From NCBI RefSeq assembly GCF_034350045.1, contig NZ_CP133781.1:3334501-3398500 (forward strand): a stretch of DNA of 64,000 nt, written 5' to 3'. The notes under the pieces were generated by a model. The model saw only the letters and a program-made list of their open reading frames with translations, was not told where the DNA came from and made no database searches. The stretch's first letter is position 1. Every line of letters starts with the position of its first letter. Source of the DNA: Pseudomonas sp. CCI4.2 (lineage in GTDB: Bacteria > Pseudomonadota > Gammaproteobacteria > Pseudomonadales > Pseudomonadaceae). Both the position numbers and the translations under genes were made by a program. Positions 17,003 through 26,277 of this stretch are shown in pieces.

Positions 17003-17662
17003 TCAAACGCGCCTGGCGAGAATGCGTTCGTCACCGATCCGGCAAGCGTTCTGCGCAGAAGGGCGTTCGCCTTCGTAGCGGTCCAACTCCAAGTGCGGCA
17101 AGGTCACTGCCTCTTCATCGGTGAGCGGCGAAGCGCGTTGACGCGGCTCGGCACGCCAGGTTTCCAGGACCCGCACCGCTTCGGTCAACGCGCCTTCCAT
17201 GGCCGCCCTGACGACCGGCCGCAGGCTGCCGCCGTAATCCATCATGTGCTCCGGCTGGCAACCGATCAGCAGCACCCGTTGCGGGAAATGACCGGTTAGT
17301 TGGGCCAGCATCAGCACCTCCTGAAAACCGGTCTGGTGCAGGCTCAACTTCTTGATGCCGAGAAATTTAGGCACTTCATCGTCGGTGACGAACTTCAACT
17401 CACCGGGGGTCAGGTTGTAATCGACCGCATCGAAAATCAGCAGGTAATCGGCTTCCTGCACATGCTGGATCAAGTACAAACCCTGGGTGCCGCCATCGAT
17501 CAGCGCGACGTTGTCCGCGAACTCATAGCGTTGCTGTAACGCTTCGACACAGCGCACGCCGAAGCCTTCATCGGCCCACAGCAGATTGCCAATGCCCAAC
17601 ACGGTGATGCGTGGACGGGGCGATGCTGAGGTTTTCATGAGTGACTCTGCTGGTGTGTTCAT
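17003..17662 (-). CDS. hupD: HupD/HoxM, large-subunit maturation protease
   Basis: A nickel-dependent endopeptidase of about 219 residues that removes the C-terminal tail of HupL once nickel is inserted. Motifs include ITVLGIGNLLWADEGFGVR with the conserved Asp/Glu metal ligand, LIFDAVDYNLTPGE and LSLHQTGFQEVL with the metal His. The ATG at 17662 overlaps the hupC stop as ATGA; a second in-frame ATG at 17638 is equally possible and gives an N-terminus closer to homologues. The C-terminal 30 residues look extra. Confidence 0.93.
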   Translation of the reverse strand: MNTPAESLMKTSASPRPRITVLGIGNLLWADEGFGVRCVEALQQRYEFADNVALIDGGTQGLYLIQHVQEADYLLIFDAVDYNLTPGELKFVTDDEVPKFLGIKKLSLHQTGFQEVLMLAQLTGHFPQRVLLIGCQPEHMMDYGGSLRPVVRAAMEGALTEAVRVLETWRAEPRQRASPLTDEEAVTLPHLELDRYEGERPSAQNACRIGDERILARRV

Positions 17663-18342
17663 TTTTTGAAGGTCTTGTAGCCGGAGATCATCCCGCCGAT
17701 CAGGCTGAGGCGACCGTTGATTTCTTCGCGGACGGCGGCGTACACGTGCAGCCCTATGAAGATCAGGATCACCCACATACCGAAGTGGTGCAGGGTGTGG
17801 ACTTGCTGGGATTGCCCCAGCAGCGGCAGCACCCAGCCGAACATCCGTTCTTGCCACGAGCCCATTTGCGACCCTTCGCCATACAGCGCGAAACCGGTCA
17901 GGACCATGAATATCGAGGTCAGCAGGAACACGAAAAACATGGCGAAACGCGACAGCGGGTTGTGCCCGAAGGTCGGCTCCGGGATCGGCCCGGCGAACAG
18001 GTAATAACGCAGCCAGATGTAGAAATCAGCCCAGTAAGCTTTGCTCAGCACCGGAACCGAGAACAGCTCGCGGGCGTGATGATTGCCCACCAAGGCCCAG
18101 TAGGTACGGCCCAGCAGGCCAATGGCAAACACATAGCCGGCGCTAAAGTGCGCGAAGCGGATGTAGCCCATGACGAAATGGGCGCTGGCTTCACCCGGTT
18201 GGGTGGCCAGTGGGGAGCCGATTAAATACCCGGTCACCGCCAGCACTAAAATGCAGGCGGCATTGATCCAATGCCACACGCGCACCGGTGCCTCGTAAAC
18301 GTACTCCGGCAGGCCCATGGGGGTTTCAGTCTGAAGGGTCAT
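17659..18342 (-). CDS. hupC: HupC/HoxZ, cytochrome b subunit
   Basis: A 227-residue membrane b-type cytochrome that anchors the hydrogenase and passes electrons from H2 to quinone. Four membrane segments are visible: around INAACILVLAVTGYLIG, FAHFSAGYVFAIGLLG, FAMFFVFLLTSIFMVLTGF and HHFGMWVILIFIGLHVYAAV; histidines near these (VWHWI, HFSAG, HTLHH, LHVY) are the likely heme ligands. The ATG at 18342 follows AAGGTGAAG. It is separated from hupL by about 60 bases and overlaps hupD. Confidence 0.95.
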   Translation of the reverse strand: MTLQTETPMGLPEYVYEAPVRVWHWINAACILVLAVTGYLIGSPLATQPGEASAHFVMGYIRFAHFSAGYVFAIGLLGRTYWALVGNHHARELFSVPVLSKAYWADFYIWLRYYLFAGPIPEPTFGHNPLSRFAMFFVFLLTSIFMVLTGFALYGEGSQMGSWQERMFGWVLPLLGQSQQVHTLHHFGMWVILIFIGLHVYAAVREEINGRLSLIGGMISGYKTFKK

Positions 18343-18402
18343 ATCTTCACCTTTGGAAGGGCAGGTGCCGTATCGCACCTGCCGGATGCCTGGGTTAATT
18401 AC

Positions 18403-20259
18403 TCAGCTCACCTTGACGGTGCTCAGCTCGGCGCCGTCCTCGCTCATCACGTGGGTGGCGCAGGCCATGCACGGGTCGAAGGAGTGCAGGGTGCGCAGGA
18501 TTTCCACCGGCTGATCGGGGATGGCCACGGGGGTGTTCATCAGTGCGGCTTCAAACGCGCCGATCTGTCCCTTGGCATCACGCGGGCTGCCGTTCCAGGT
18601 GCTTGGCACCACGCACTGGTAATTCTCGATGCGCCCGTCCTTGATGCGAATCCAGTGACCCAATGCGCCACGCGGTGCGGCGACGATGCCGACACCTTTG
18701 GCTTCTTTCGGCCAGGTCGCCGGGTCCCATTTCTCCACGTTGGCGGTGGAGCGGTCGCCGTTGCGGATGTTGGTCATTAACTCGTTCCAGTCGTCGACCA
18801 TCAGCTCGGCGCAGTATTCGGCTTCCAGCGCGCGGGTCAGGGTGCGGCCGATGGTGCTCGGCAGCAAAATCTTGGCGCTGTAGTCGGTCTCAACTATGCC
18901 GAGGGTTTTCGGCAGGTCGTGGTTGACCGCTTGCATCGCGCCGTCGAGCTGTTCTTTGATGCGTTGGGCGCGGGGGTTGCCTTGGACAGCATGGGCATAG
19001 CCAAGGATGTAGCGAGCCAGTGGCCCGACTTCCATGGCATGACCGCGCCAGCGAGGGGATTTGACCCACGAGTATTTCGCGCTTTCGTCGACTTCCTCAA
19101 TGGCGGTGCGAGTGCCTTTGGTTTTGGCGCCCAACTCGTAGTTGGCTTCAGTGATGCCATCCCACGGGTGCAGGCCCTTGTCGTTATCCGGGTAGTTGTA
19201 CCAAGAGTGGGTGACGAATTCCTGCACCTGTTCAGGGTCGCGCGGGTCAACCGGATGAATTTCGTTCCAGTTGCCGTTGAGAATCGCGCCGCCCGGCAGT
19301 TGGTTGGTGCTCTCGTCGTAATTGACCTTCGGGTAGTTGCCGTAGTCCATCACGTTGGTCGCTGCCAGCCCGCCGCCGTGCAGCCAGCCTTTCTGTTTGT
19401 AGATGGTGCCGATGGCCAACACGTCCGGTACGTAAACGTTTTTGCAGAAGGTCAGGGCTTCATCGATGCGGGCGCGAACGAAGTTCAGCCGCTCCATGTT
19501 CAGCGGCGCCCCGGCGGCCAAATCGCCGTCGATGTTAATGGCGCACGGCACGCCGCCCACCAGGTAGTTAGGGTGTGGGTTCTTGCCACCAAAGATGGTG
19601 TGAATCTTGACCCACTCTTTTTGCAGGTCGAGGGCTTCCAGGTAATGCGTGACCGCCATCAGGTTGGCTTCTGGCGGCAGCTGGTAGGCCGGGTTACCCC
19701 AGTAACCGTTCATGAACGGGCCGAGCTGGCCGCTCTCGAAAAACTTCTTCAGGCGGTTCTGCACGTCACGGAAATAGCCCGGTGACGACAGCGGGTGAGC
19801 CGGCGAAACCTGTTGCTGCAATTCCGATGTGCGCTTGGGGTCAGCCTTGAGTGCCGACACCACATCAACCCAGTCCAACGCGTGCAGGTGATAGAAGTGC
19901 ACCGCGTGGTCGTGGATTTGAAGGGTCTTGGCCATCATTTCGCGGATCAAGTGAGCGTTCGGCGGGATACGAATACCCAGTGCATCTTCCACCGCACGGA
20001 CCGAGGCCAGCGCGTGGCAACTGGTGCACACGCCGCAAATACGTTCGACGAACGCCCAGGCGTCGCGTGGGTCGCGGCCCTTGAGAATTACTTCGAGGCC
20101 GCGCCACATGGTGCCGGTGGAGACCGCGTTGCGAATGATGTTATTGGCGTCGAGATTGACCTCGACGCGCATGTGGCCTTCGATACGGGTCACTGGGTCA
20201 ACGACGATGCGTCGGCCAGTGCTGTTCAGGTCGAAACCCTGAGTCGAATAGTTGCTCAT
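18403..20259 (-). CDS. hupL: Uptake [NiFe]-hydrogenase large subunit HupL/HoxG
   Basis: A 618-residue catalytic subunit, the same length I recall for Ralstonia eutropha HoxG. The four nickel-binding cysteines are in RICGVC (C75, C78) and DPCMACATH (C597, C600). After His603 comes a 15-residue tail ([15 protein letters not shown]) to be removed by HupD. The HoxG-like stretches [15 protein letters not shown] and [13 protein letters not shown] are also present. It heads the accessory genes and overlaps hupS by four bases. It oxidises H2 on the periplasmic side of the membrane. Confidence 0.98.
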   Translation of the reverse strand: MSNYSTQGFDLNSTGRRIVVDPVTRIEGHMRVEVNLDANNIIRNAVSTGTMWRGLEVILKGRDPRDAWAFVERICGVCTSCHALASVRAVEDALGIRIPPNAHLIREMMAKTLQIHDHAVHFYHLHALDWVDVVSALKADPKRTSELQQQVSPAHPLSSPGYFRDVQNRLKKFFESGQLGPFMNGYWGNPAYQLPPEANLMAVTHYLEALDLQKEWVKIHTIFGGKNPHPNYLVGGVPCAINIDGDLAAGAPLNMERLNFVRARIDEALTFCKNVYVPDVLAIGTIYKQKGWLHGGGLAATNVMDYGNYPKVNYDESTNQLPGGAILNGNWNEIHPVDPRDPEQVQEFVTHSWYNYPDNDKGLHPWDGITEANYELGAKTKGTRTAIEEVDESAKYSWVKSPRWRGHAMEVGPLARYILGYAHAVQGNPRAQRIKEQLDGAMQAVNHDLPKTLGIVETDYSAKILLPSTIGRTLTRALEAEYCAELMVDDWNELMTNIRNGDRSTANVEKWDPATWPKEAKGVGIVAAPRGALGHWIRIKDGRIENYQCVVPSTWNGSPRDAKGQIGAFEAALMNTPVAIPDQPVEILRTLHSFDPCMACATHVMSEDGAELSTVKVS

Positions 20260-21365
20260 CGTTGGTCGTCCTGTCTTGTCGCTGGAGCGTCATGCGGCGC
20301 AATCGGCGCCTTGCTGTTGCTGGCGCGCTTGAGCGCTGTCACGGCGGCGTGCGCCGTTGCTGCGGCACCGATGGTGACACCGGCAGCGAGGCCGATTTGA
20401 TCGGCATTGGCTTCCACGCCAAAGGCATTGATGTCCGTCAGGTGCTGATAGAACGAGCCCTTGTCCCAGAAACCTTCCTCGGAACAACCGATGCAGCCGT
20501 GGCCGGATTGAATCGGGAAGCTGGTGCCGCCGTTCCAACGCACCGTCGAGCAGGCGTTGTAGGTGGTCGGGCCCTTGCAGCCGACTTTGTAAAGGCAGTA
20601 ACCCTTACGCGCGGCGTCATCGTCCCACGCTTCAACAAACTGGCCGGCGTCGAAGTTTGGACGGCGGTAGCATTTGTCGTGGATGCGCTGGCTGTAGAAC
20701 ATTTTTGGCCGACCCTGACGATCCAGCTCAGGTAAGCGGTCGAAGGTCAGCATGTACGTGATGACCCCGGTCATCACTTCGGCAATCGGTGGACAGCCCG
20801 GCACTTTGATAATCGGTTTATCGAAAATCACTTTGTGGATCGGCACCGCTTGGGTCGGGTTCGGCTTGGCCGCCTGTACACAACCCCAGCTGGCGCAGGA
20901 GCCCCAGGAGATGATGGCCTTGGCATCTTTGGAGACGCGCTTCAATTGCTCAATGAACGGCTTGCCGCCAATGATGCAGCTCATGCCGTCCTGGTTCAGC
21001 GGCGGGTTACCTTCAACGGCAAGAATGTAATTGCCTTTGTATTTGGTCATGACCTCATCAAGGATCGCTTCGGCCTGATGCCCGGCAGCGGCCATTAAAG
21101 TGTCGTCGTAATCCAGCGAGATCATCGACAGCACCACGTCCTTGGCCAGCGGGTGTGCGGAGCGAATGAACGACTCAGAACAGCAGGTGCACTCCAATCC
21201 ATGGAGCCAAAGCACCGGTGTACGCGGCTTGTTTTCCATCGCCCATGCGATTTTTGGCATGAACGCAGGGCCGAGCCCCAATGACGTCGCGGTCAGCGAA
21301 CAGAACTTGAGAAAGCTCCGACGTGAGATGCCCTGTCTGCGCATCACTTCATAAAATGTTTCCAT
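20256..21365 (-). CDS. hupS: Uptake [NiFe]-hydrogenase small subunit HupS/HoxK
   Basis: A 369-residue precursor. Residues 14-42 form a Tat signal (SRRSFLKF, hydrophobic region, KIAWA cleavage). Cysteines 59, 61, 62, 157, 162 and 191 correspond to the six-cysteine proximal [4Fe-3S] site of oxygen-tolerant group 1d enzymes; ordinary hydrogenases have glycines at 61 and 162. A C-terminal hydrophobic helix ([16 protein letters not shown]) would anchor it in the membrane. ATG at 21365 has GGGGAGGAG upstream; a GTG lies one codon earlier. A sigma-54-like promoter is at 21594-21609. Confidence 0.98.
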   Translation of the reverse strand: METFYEVMRRQGISRRSFLKFCSLTATSLGLGPAFMPKIAWAMENKPRTPVLWLHGLECTCCSESFIRSAHPLAKDVVLSMISLDYDDTLMAAAGHQAEAILDEVMTKYKGNYILAVEGNPPLNQDGMSCIIGGKPFIEQLKRVSKDAKAIISWGSCASWGCVQAAKPNPTQAVPIHKVIFDKPIIKVPGCPPIAEVMTGVITYMLTFDRLPELDRQGRPKMFYSQRIHDKCYRRPNFDAGQFVEAWDDDAARKGYCLYKVGCKGPTTYNACSTVRWNGGTSFPIQSGHGCIGCSEEGFWDKGSFYQHLTDINAFGVEANADQIGLAAGVTIGAAATAHAAVTALKRASNSKAPIAPHDAPATRQDDQR

Positions 21366-21794
21366 CACCTAATTTCTCCTCCCCAGGAATCGTCTTCTAC
21401 TGAGGCTGCACGCTGTTTTTAAGTTAAAAGCCATGCGGGCCCTGTCGGACAGACGAGGAAACGTCTGCCAGCAGGCGCGAGCGTTGATTCGGGGTGTGGG
21501 TGTTGCGTGAGCGAGGGTGCAGCCGTACGCAAAGGATCAAGGTGGCTGCAATTGACATGGACGGTTCAACTACTGGAAGTAATACCTGGTAACTACAAGA
21601 CCTGTGCCATTTCGTCGCGGGTTAGACTATTGGCTATGAAAATCGCTTATCTAGCTGTTTTCAAAGGGTTTTATTTTTTTGGCCAGCCAGCGCAGGTTGG
21701 CGCTGGATTGCCGTGGGCGGACACTTTGTTTCCAGTGGTCTGCTGTACTGGTAACGAGGTGACCGTTATGGGGAGGGGCGTACGCGCGATGACG
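21366..21794. other. Intergenic region between hoxN and hupS
   Basis: This gap of about 430 bases contains the promoter described above. It also holds a perfect 7-bp hairpin at 21687-21706 (CCAGCGC with loop AGGTTG and GCGCTGG), placed upstream of the promoter and after the hoxN stop. On the minus strand it is followed by A-rich rather than T-rich sequence, so it is not a standard terminator. No gene is supported here. Confidence 0.6.
21594..21609 (-). promoter_or_regulatory. Sigma-54-type promoter of hupS operon
   Basis: The minus strand reads TGGCACA-GGTC-TTGTA, close to the -24/-12 consensus TGGCACG-N4-TTGCA with correct GG-to-(T)T spacing; only the -12 C is replaced by T. It is about 230 bases before the hupS ATG. 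A near-identical element precedes hoxN, which supports function through the activator HoxA. The long leader and the imperfect -12 are the weak points. Confidence 0.6.
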
Positions 21795-22865
21795 CTAGGC
21801 GGCCGGATAATTGAGGTCTAGCCGGTCGTAGCCTTTGAAGCGATAGAACAGCAGGGAAAGGATCCAGGTCACGGCGAAAAGTCCGACAATCAGGTAGCCA
21901 AGCAAGCCGAAATTGTCGTTCAGCGACGCGATCACATCCCACACGCCACCTTCCAGATTCAAGTTCGACGCCAGCAGGTTCGCGACTTCCAGGCCGCCCA
22001 CCAACAGCGCCACCAACACCGACACCGAGGTGATGGTCAGGTTGTAGTAAAGCTTGCGCGCCGGTTTCACCAGCGCCCAGTGATAGGCACCGGTCATCAT
22101 CACGCTGTCAGCGGTGTCGACCAGCGCCATGCCCGCAGTGAACAGGGCCGGGAAGACCAGGATCGACCAGATCGGTAAGTTCTGCGACGCCTGTGCGGCG
22201 GAAATACCCAGCAAGCCGATTTCCGTGGCGGTGTCGAAGCCCAGGCCAAACAGAAAGCCCAGTGGGTAAAGGTGCCAACTGCGGCTGATCAGGCCGAACA
22301 GCGGTCGCACCAGCCGGGCAATCAGACCCCCACCAGCCAGCAGCGTATTCATTTCCAGTTCGCCGACCCGCTCGCCGCGCCGAACTCGGCGAAACGCCAG
22401 GTAAACCGAACGCAGAATCACCAGATTGATCACCGCCACCAGCAGCAGAAACAGCGCGGACACCGAGGTGCCAATCAGCCCACCGATACCGTGCAGCGCT
22501 TCGATATTGGCCTTGAAGGTCGAGGCGGTTAGGGCGATGACCAAGGTCGCGAGAATCACGATGGTGCTGTGGCCGAGGGAAAAGAACAGACCCACGGTGG
22601 CAGTGGGCTGGCCTTCTTGAATCAACTTGCGGGTGACGTTATCAATGGCGGCGATATGGTCCGCGTCCACGGCGTGACGCAACCCGAAACTGTAAGCGAG
22701 AAACGCCGTGCCCAGCAGCAGCGGAAAGTCGCGAAAAGCGATGAAGGCCCAGATCCAGACCAAAAGGTTCACGGCGAACAGCCCGACGAAAATCGCCGCA
22801 ACGCTGCGCTTGAAGGTCAACGGCGTAGCGTTTTTCACGGCTCCGGCGGTGGTGGATAAAGGCAT
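21795..22865 (-). CDS. hoxN: HoxN, high-affinity nickel/cobalt permease (NiCoT)
   Basis: A 356-residue inner-membrane nickel transporter. The signature RHAVDADHIAAIDNVTRKL of the NiCoT family is present, as are FSLGHSTIVIL and LGFDTATEIGLLGI. Roughly eight membrane helices are expected. It sits directly upstream of hupS on the same strand and supplies nickel for HypA/HypB. I used the ATG at 22865, preceded by GGAG, not the upstream ATG at about 22916. A sigma-54-type promoter lies at 22916-22931. Confidence 0.93.
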   Translation of the reverse strand: MPLSTTAGAVKNATPLTFKRSVAAIFVGLFAVNLLVWIWAFIAFRDFPLLLGTAFLAYSFGLRHAVDADHIAAIDNVTRKLIQEGQPTATVGLFFSLGHSTIVILATLVIALTASTFKANIEALHGIGGLIGTSVSALFLLLVAVINLVILRSVYLAFRRVRRGERVGELEMNTLLAGGGLIARLVRPLFGLISRSWHLYPLGFLFGLGFDTATEIGLLGISAAQASQNLPIWSILVFPALFTAGMALVDTADSVMMTGAYHWALVKPARKLYYNLTITSVSVLVALLVGGLEVANLLASNLNLEGGVWDVIASLNDNFGLLGYLIVGLFAVTWILSLLFYRFKGYDRLDLNYPAA

Positions 22866-22915
22866 GGAGACTCCGCGAGGAAGGGTGACAGTCAGAAAAT
22901 CAGAAGAAAGCATCA

Positions 22916-22931
22916 TACAAACCCTGTGCCA
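22916..22931 (-). promoter_or_regulatory. Sigma-54-type promoter of hoxN
   Basis: The minus strand reads TGGCACA-GGGT-TTGTA, matching the hupS promoter in both elements. The predicted transcript start is about 40 bases before the ATG, a normal leader length. This placement, with the matching element before hupS, is the main argument for both sites. Confidence 0.65.
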
Positions 22932-23070
22932 GTACCGTACGGCGGCGCAGTTACGGAGGGAGCGTTATAGGCACTGGAAACTGGTTTTGCACTGATTATG
23001 GCCAAGTGAATACTTACTTTGCAGCAGATTCGCTCCGCGCTGGGGGTTGGACGCATGCAGCCATAATTCT

Positions 23071-23450
23071 GTGGGAGCAGGCTCGCCTGCGAAGAGGCCG
23101 GAAATCGCGCCGCTGATATTGAACCGAAACCTACGGCGCCTGAATTGACGCTTTCGTTGGCAAGCCAACTTCCCACACAGGGTGATTTGGGTTCGCACGA
23201 GCTCAGCGATGGCATCGCAGAACCGAATGTGTGGGAGCAGGCTTGCCTGCGAAGAGGCCGGAAATCGCGCCGCTGATATTGAACCGAAACCTACGGCGCC
23301 TGAATTGACGCTTTCGTTGGCAAGCCAACTTGTATGTTTAGACTTGAAGGGGTGGGAGCAGGCTTGCCTGCGAAGAGGCTGGCAATCGCGCCGCTGATAT
23401 TGACCCGAAACCTACGGCGCCTGAATTGACGCTTTCATTGGCAAGCCAAC
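23071..23450. repeat. Three tandem copies of a GTGGGAGCAGG inverted-repeat element
   Basis: Copies at about 23071-23178, 23231-23330 and 23352-23450, each about 100 bases, start with GTGGGAGCAGGC(T/C)(T/C)GCC and end with TTGGCAAGCCAA. Their centres (ATCGCGCCGCTGATATTGA and CTACGGCGCCTGAATTGACG) are nearly identical. The ends pair as an inverted repeat, so each copy can fold into a long hairpin. They lie between hoxJ and hoxN and could end the hoxABCJ transcript. They are REP-like Pseudomonas elements, also present elsewhere in the window. Confidence 0.85.
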
Positions 23451-23476
23451 ACAGGAATTGGGCAGCTTCTACGAAT

Positions 23477-24796
23477 TTAATTATGACCAGGCAGAATCAG
23501 CGTGAACTCCGCTCCACCATCCGGGTGGTTGCTGGCAATCAACCGGCCTGCGCAGCGTTCGACGATGCTGTAACTGATCGACAGCCCCAAACCGGTGCCT
23601 TTGCCAACCGGCTTGGTACTGAAAAACGGATCGAACACTTGCGTCAGATGTTCGACCGCAATGCCGCCGCCGTTATCACGCAGTCTTAATGTGACCCAAT
23701 GGGGATCCTGTTCGACACTTATCCACAGTTCCGCCGTTTCCCGTCCGGCGGCTTGGGCGGCGTCGTAGGCGTTTTGCATCAGGTTCATCAGCACTTGCAG
23801 CAACTGCCCGCTGTTGCCATGTACGACCGGCTCGCCGCTGGGTTGCCAGTGAATGCGCAGGTCTGGTGCACTGCCACGGGTGATCCAGTGAATGGCCCGT
23901 TCGACCACCTCATTGAGCGCCACCTCGCCCAACGATTCGCGGTCCACCGCTGAGAACCTTTTCAGCGCGCTGACAATATCGGCGGTCCGTTGCGCGCCTT
24001 CGATGGTGCCTTCGATCAATGACGGCAAATCGGCCAGCAATGGGTCAATTCGCAGTTGTCGGCGCAGGGTTTCACGGACTTCCTGGGGTTCGTTAGTGTT
24101 GACCGCCTCCAGATAACGTTCCAAACGCTCTCGGTATCCGCCCAGCACGTGGGCATTAGCCAGCACGAAGCTGATCGGGTTGTTCAGTTCATGGGCGACC
24201 CCGGCGACCAAGCGCCCCAGCGAGGCCATTTTCTCCGCGTGGAGCAATTGTTGTTGAGTACGCTTGAGCGCCTCGTGGGCTTCATGCAATTGCCGATAGG
24301 CGTGCTTCAACTCCCCCAGCGGACGCCCGACCAGTACATGCCCGACACAACGGCCCGTGCCAACGCTACGCACGGTGCAACTGATGTCCACCGGCAGTGG
24401 CGCACCGAGGGGATCCTTGAAATTCAGTTCCAACGTGGCGCTGGTATTGGGCCGACGCAGACCGCCGAGGGTCTTGCGCAGCTGTTCTTCACTGTGGGAG
24501 TCGGCCAGCAATGCATAAACCGGGCTCCCGAGCAGCGCGCTTTCGTCACGCCCCACCAGTTTGCGCAGGGCATTGTTGGACTCTTCGATGCGCCCCTCCG
24601 GGTCGCAGGCCAATAGCACGTCAGACATGGACGACAGCAGCCCGGCGATGAACTGCTGGGACTGTTCCAGCTCGGCGTTCTTTTCTTCCAGGGCGATTTC
24701 GTCCTGCACCAGCTGCGAATAGACCTCGTCCATCTTGCCGATCACTTCGAGCCAAGCGTCCTCGTCGAGGGTGCCGGGCGGGGCTTTGCGTGCCAT
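23477..24796 (-). CDS. hoxJ: HoxJ, hydrogen-sensing histidine kinase
   Basis: A 439-residue soluble kinase. After an N-terminal coiled coil comes a PAS domain (about 45-165), then a second coiled coil, the H box GVAHELNNPISFVLAN, and the ATPase domain with N box (NLMQNAYDAA), G1 (LRDNGGGI) and G2 (GKGTGLGLSIS). It should bind the regulatory hydrogenase HoxBC and set the phosphorylation state of HoxA. ATG at 24796 follows GGGAGAA; an upstream in-frame start would overlap hoxC. It is the last gene of the hoxABCJ group. Confidence 0.92.
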   Translation of the reverse strand: MARKAPPGTLDEDAWLEVIGKMDEVYSQLVQDEIALEEKNAELEQSQQFIAGLLSSMSDVLLACDPEGRIEESNNALRKLVGRDESALLGSPVYALLADSHSEEQLRKTLGGLRRPNTSATLELNFKDPLGAPLPVDISCTVRSVGTGRCVGHVLVGRPLGELKHAYRQLHEAHEALKRTQQQLLHAEKMASLGRLVAGVAHELNNPISFVLANAHVLGGYRERLERYLEAVNTNEPQEVRETLRRQLRIDPLLADLPSLIEGTIEGAQRTADIVSALKRFSAVDRESLGEVALNEVVERAIHWITRGSAPDLRIHWQPSGEPVVHGNSGQLLQVLMNLMQNAYDAAQAAGRETAELWISVEQDPHWVTLRLRDNGGGIAVEHLTQVFDPFFSTKPVGKGTGLGLSISYSIVERCAGRLIASNHPDGGAEFTLILPGHN

Positions 24797-24810
24797 GGCG
24801 TTCTCCCGGT

Positions 24811-26268
24811 TCAATGCACTGTACACACCATGCACGGGTCGAATGAACGAACGATATGTTGCACTGCAACCGGGGTTTTTTCGCCAGGCAACACCGCCGC
24901 ACCTTCCAGTGCTTGCTCAAGGGCACCGGGTCGGCCCTGGGCGTCACGCGGGGAAAAATTCCAAGTGGTCGGGGCAATGATCTGATAACTGGCAATGCGC
25001 CCTTGCTCGACCTGAAGCCAATGGCCCAAAGCACCGCGCGCCGCTTCAGTGAGGCCCACGGCGCTGCCATTGTCCGGCAGTTCCGCGGTGCGGTAGTAGG
25101 GTTCACCGGGTCGCAGGGCCTGCAACCATTGCTCCATCAGCGGCACCACGTGGGCCAGTTCCATCAGCCGCGCCAACACCCGGGTGTAAACCGTGGCCCC
25201 GCAACGGGCGGCGGCATCGCGCAACAATGGGTGTCCGGAGATCAACTGCCGGGCGAGCGCGCCGGTTTCGAGCACTGCCCCCGCCAGTCGGGGCGCTTTG
25301 TTCCAGGTATAAGCGGCAGGCTTTTCTACCAGCGGCTGAGTCTGGCCTTGGGCTGGATGCAGCGGGCCGTCGGCGTCATCCAGCCAGGCATGGGCGGCGT
25401 CTTCGCGAATATCCGACAGCTCCAGATCTTCTATCTGCTGCGTAACCCCATTCCATACACCCTGCGCAAATACCATCTGCCCATCAGGTTGCGGATAGGC
25501 GCCATAGGATAGATACAGCCCCGGCCCCGGCCCGGAATGTTCCAGACCACTGTCCAGCGCGATGTCGAGGAACTGGCGCAGGTCGCCCTGGCCCGGCGCT
25601 TCAGCCAGCCAGGCCCACAGTTCGTTTTCGCTGCCCAGCCCGATGATGCGCTCCAGAGGGGTGGCGAACAGCTCAGTTTCCAAGAACTGACGGAACTCGC
25701 GAACCCGCATCAGCAGGCGCATGCGCTCGGCAGCATCAATGGCGCGGGTCGAGCCGCCAGGCTGGATCGAGCCTGTGTGCGGCCATTTACCGCCCAGGGT
25801 GCCGATCAAATCCAGTAAGCGTTTGCGCGCGGACAGTGCCAGCCGTTGCTGGCTGCCGTGGCCCGGCGTGAAGCGCGCCTGAGCGGCGGCGTACCAGCGG
25901 CGTTCGGCATACACCGGGCGAACGAAGTCCGGCATGAAAAATAAGTAGAAATGGCTGAGATGGTCGGCCAGATTTTCCGTCGCGGCCATCAGGTTGATCG
26001 TCGCCAAGCCGTTATCCGGCGGTTGAACACCGGCCAATGAAGCCAGCGCGCGGGCGGCGGCAATCGACTGCGAGACCGAGCAAATCCCGCAGATGCGCGG
26101 CGCGTACACCAGCGCATCGAGGGGCGAGTGCTGCAACAGAATCTGCTCAAAGCCCCGAAACATCGTCGCGTTGACCTGCGCCGAACGCACGCGGCCCTCC
26201 TCGACCTCAAGTTGCACTTCGAGGTCACCTTCGACGCGATTGAACGGACCCACCACCAGACGAGACAT
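24811..26268 (-). CDS. hoxC: HoxC/HupV, regulatory hydrogenase large subunit
   Basis: A 485-residue catalytic subunit of the H2 sensor. Nickel ligands are in PRICGICSVSQS and the C-terminal DPCMVCTVH. The protein ends exactly at that His, so there is no removable tail and no protease step, as is typical for regulatory hydrogenases. RVEGDLEVQLEVEEG near the start is the counterpart of [10 protein letters not shown] in HupL. It lies nine bases after hoxB and works with it in the cytoplasm. Confidence 0.95.
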   Translation of the reverse strand: MSRLVVGPFNRVEGDLEVQLEVEEGRVRSAQVNATMFRGFEQILLQHSPLDALVYAPRICGICSVSQSIAAARALASLAGVQPPDNGLATINLMAATENLADHLSHFYLFFMPDFVRPVYAERRWYAAAQARFTPGHGSQQRLALSARKRLLDLIGTLGGKWPHTGSIQPGGSTRAIDAAERMRLLMRVREFRQFLETELFATPLERIIGLGSENELWAWLAEAPGQGDLRQFLDIALDSGLEHSGPGPGLYLSYGAYPQPDGQMVFAQGVWNGVTQQIEDLELSDIREDAAHAWLDDADGPLHPAQGQTQPLVEKPAAYTWNKAPRLAGAVLETGALARQLISGHPLLRDAAARCGATVYTRVLARLMELAHVVPLMEQWLQALRPGEPYYRTAELPDNGSAVGLTEAARGALGHWLQVEQGRIASYQIIAPTTWNFSPRDAQGRPGALEQALEGAAVLPGEKTPVAVQHIVRSFDPCMVCTVH

Positions 26269-26277
26269 AAAACATTC

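Noticed and set aside
21511..21526. Another GG-N10-GC sequence upstream of hupS
   Set aside because: Only the GG and GC pairs fit; the element at 21594-21609 matches the consensus far better and has a twin before hoxN.
21687..21706. Hairpin after hoxN as a terminator
   Set aside because: On the minus strand the stem is followed by A-rich, not T-rich, sequence.
21507..21821. Open frame of 104 codons on the plus strand between hoxN and hupS
   Set aside because: It has no family resemblance, crosses the hupS promoter and the end of hoxN on the opposite strand, and has poor protein character.
23071..23450. Regularly spaced repeats resembling a CRISPR array
   Set aside because: Units are about 100 bases with hairpin ends and diverged outer spacers of different length; only three copies and no cas genes. 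They match single elements elsewhere in the window.
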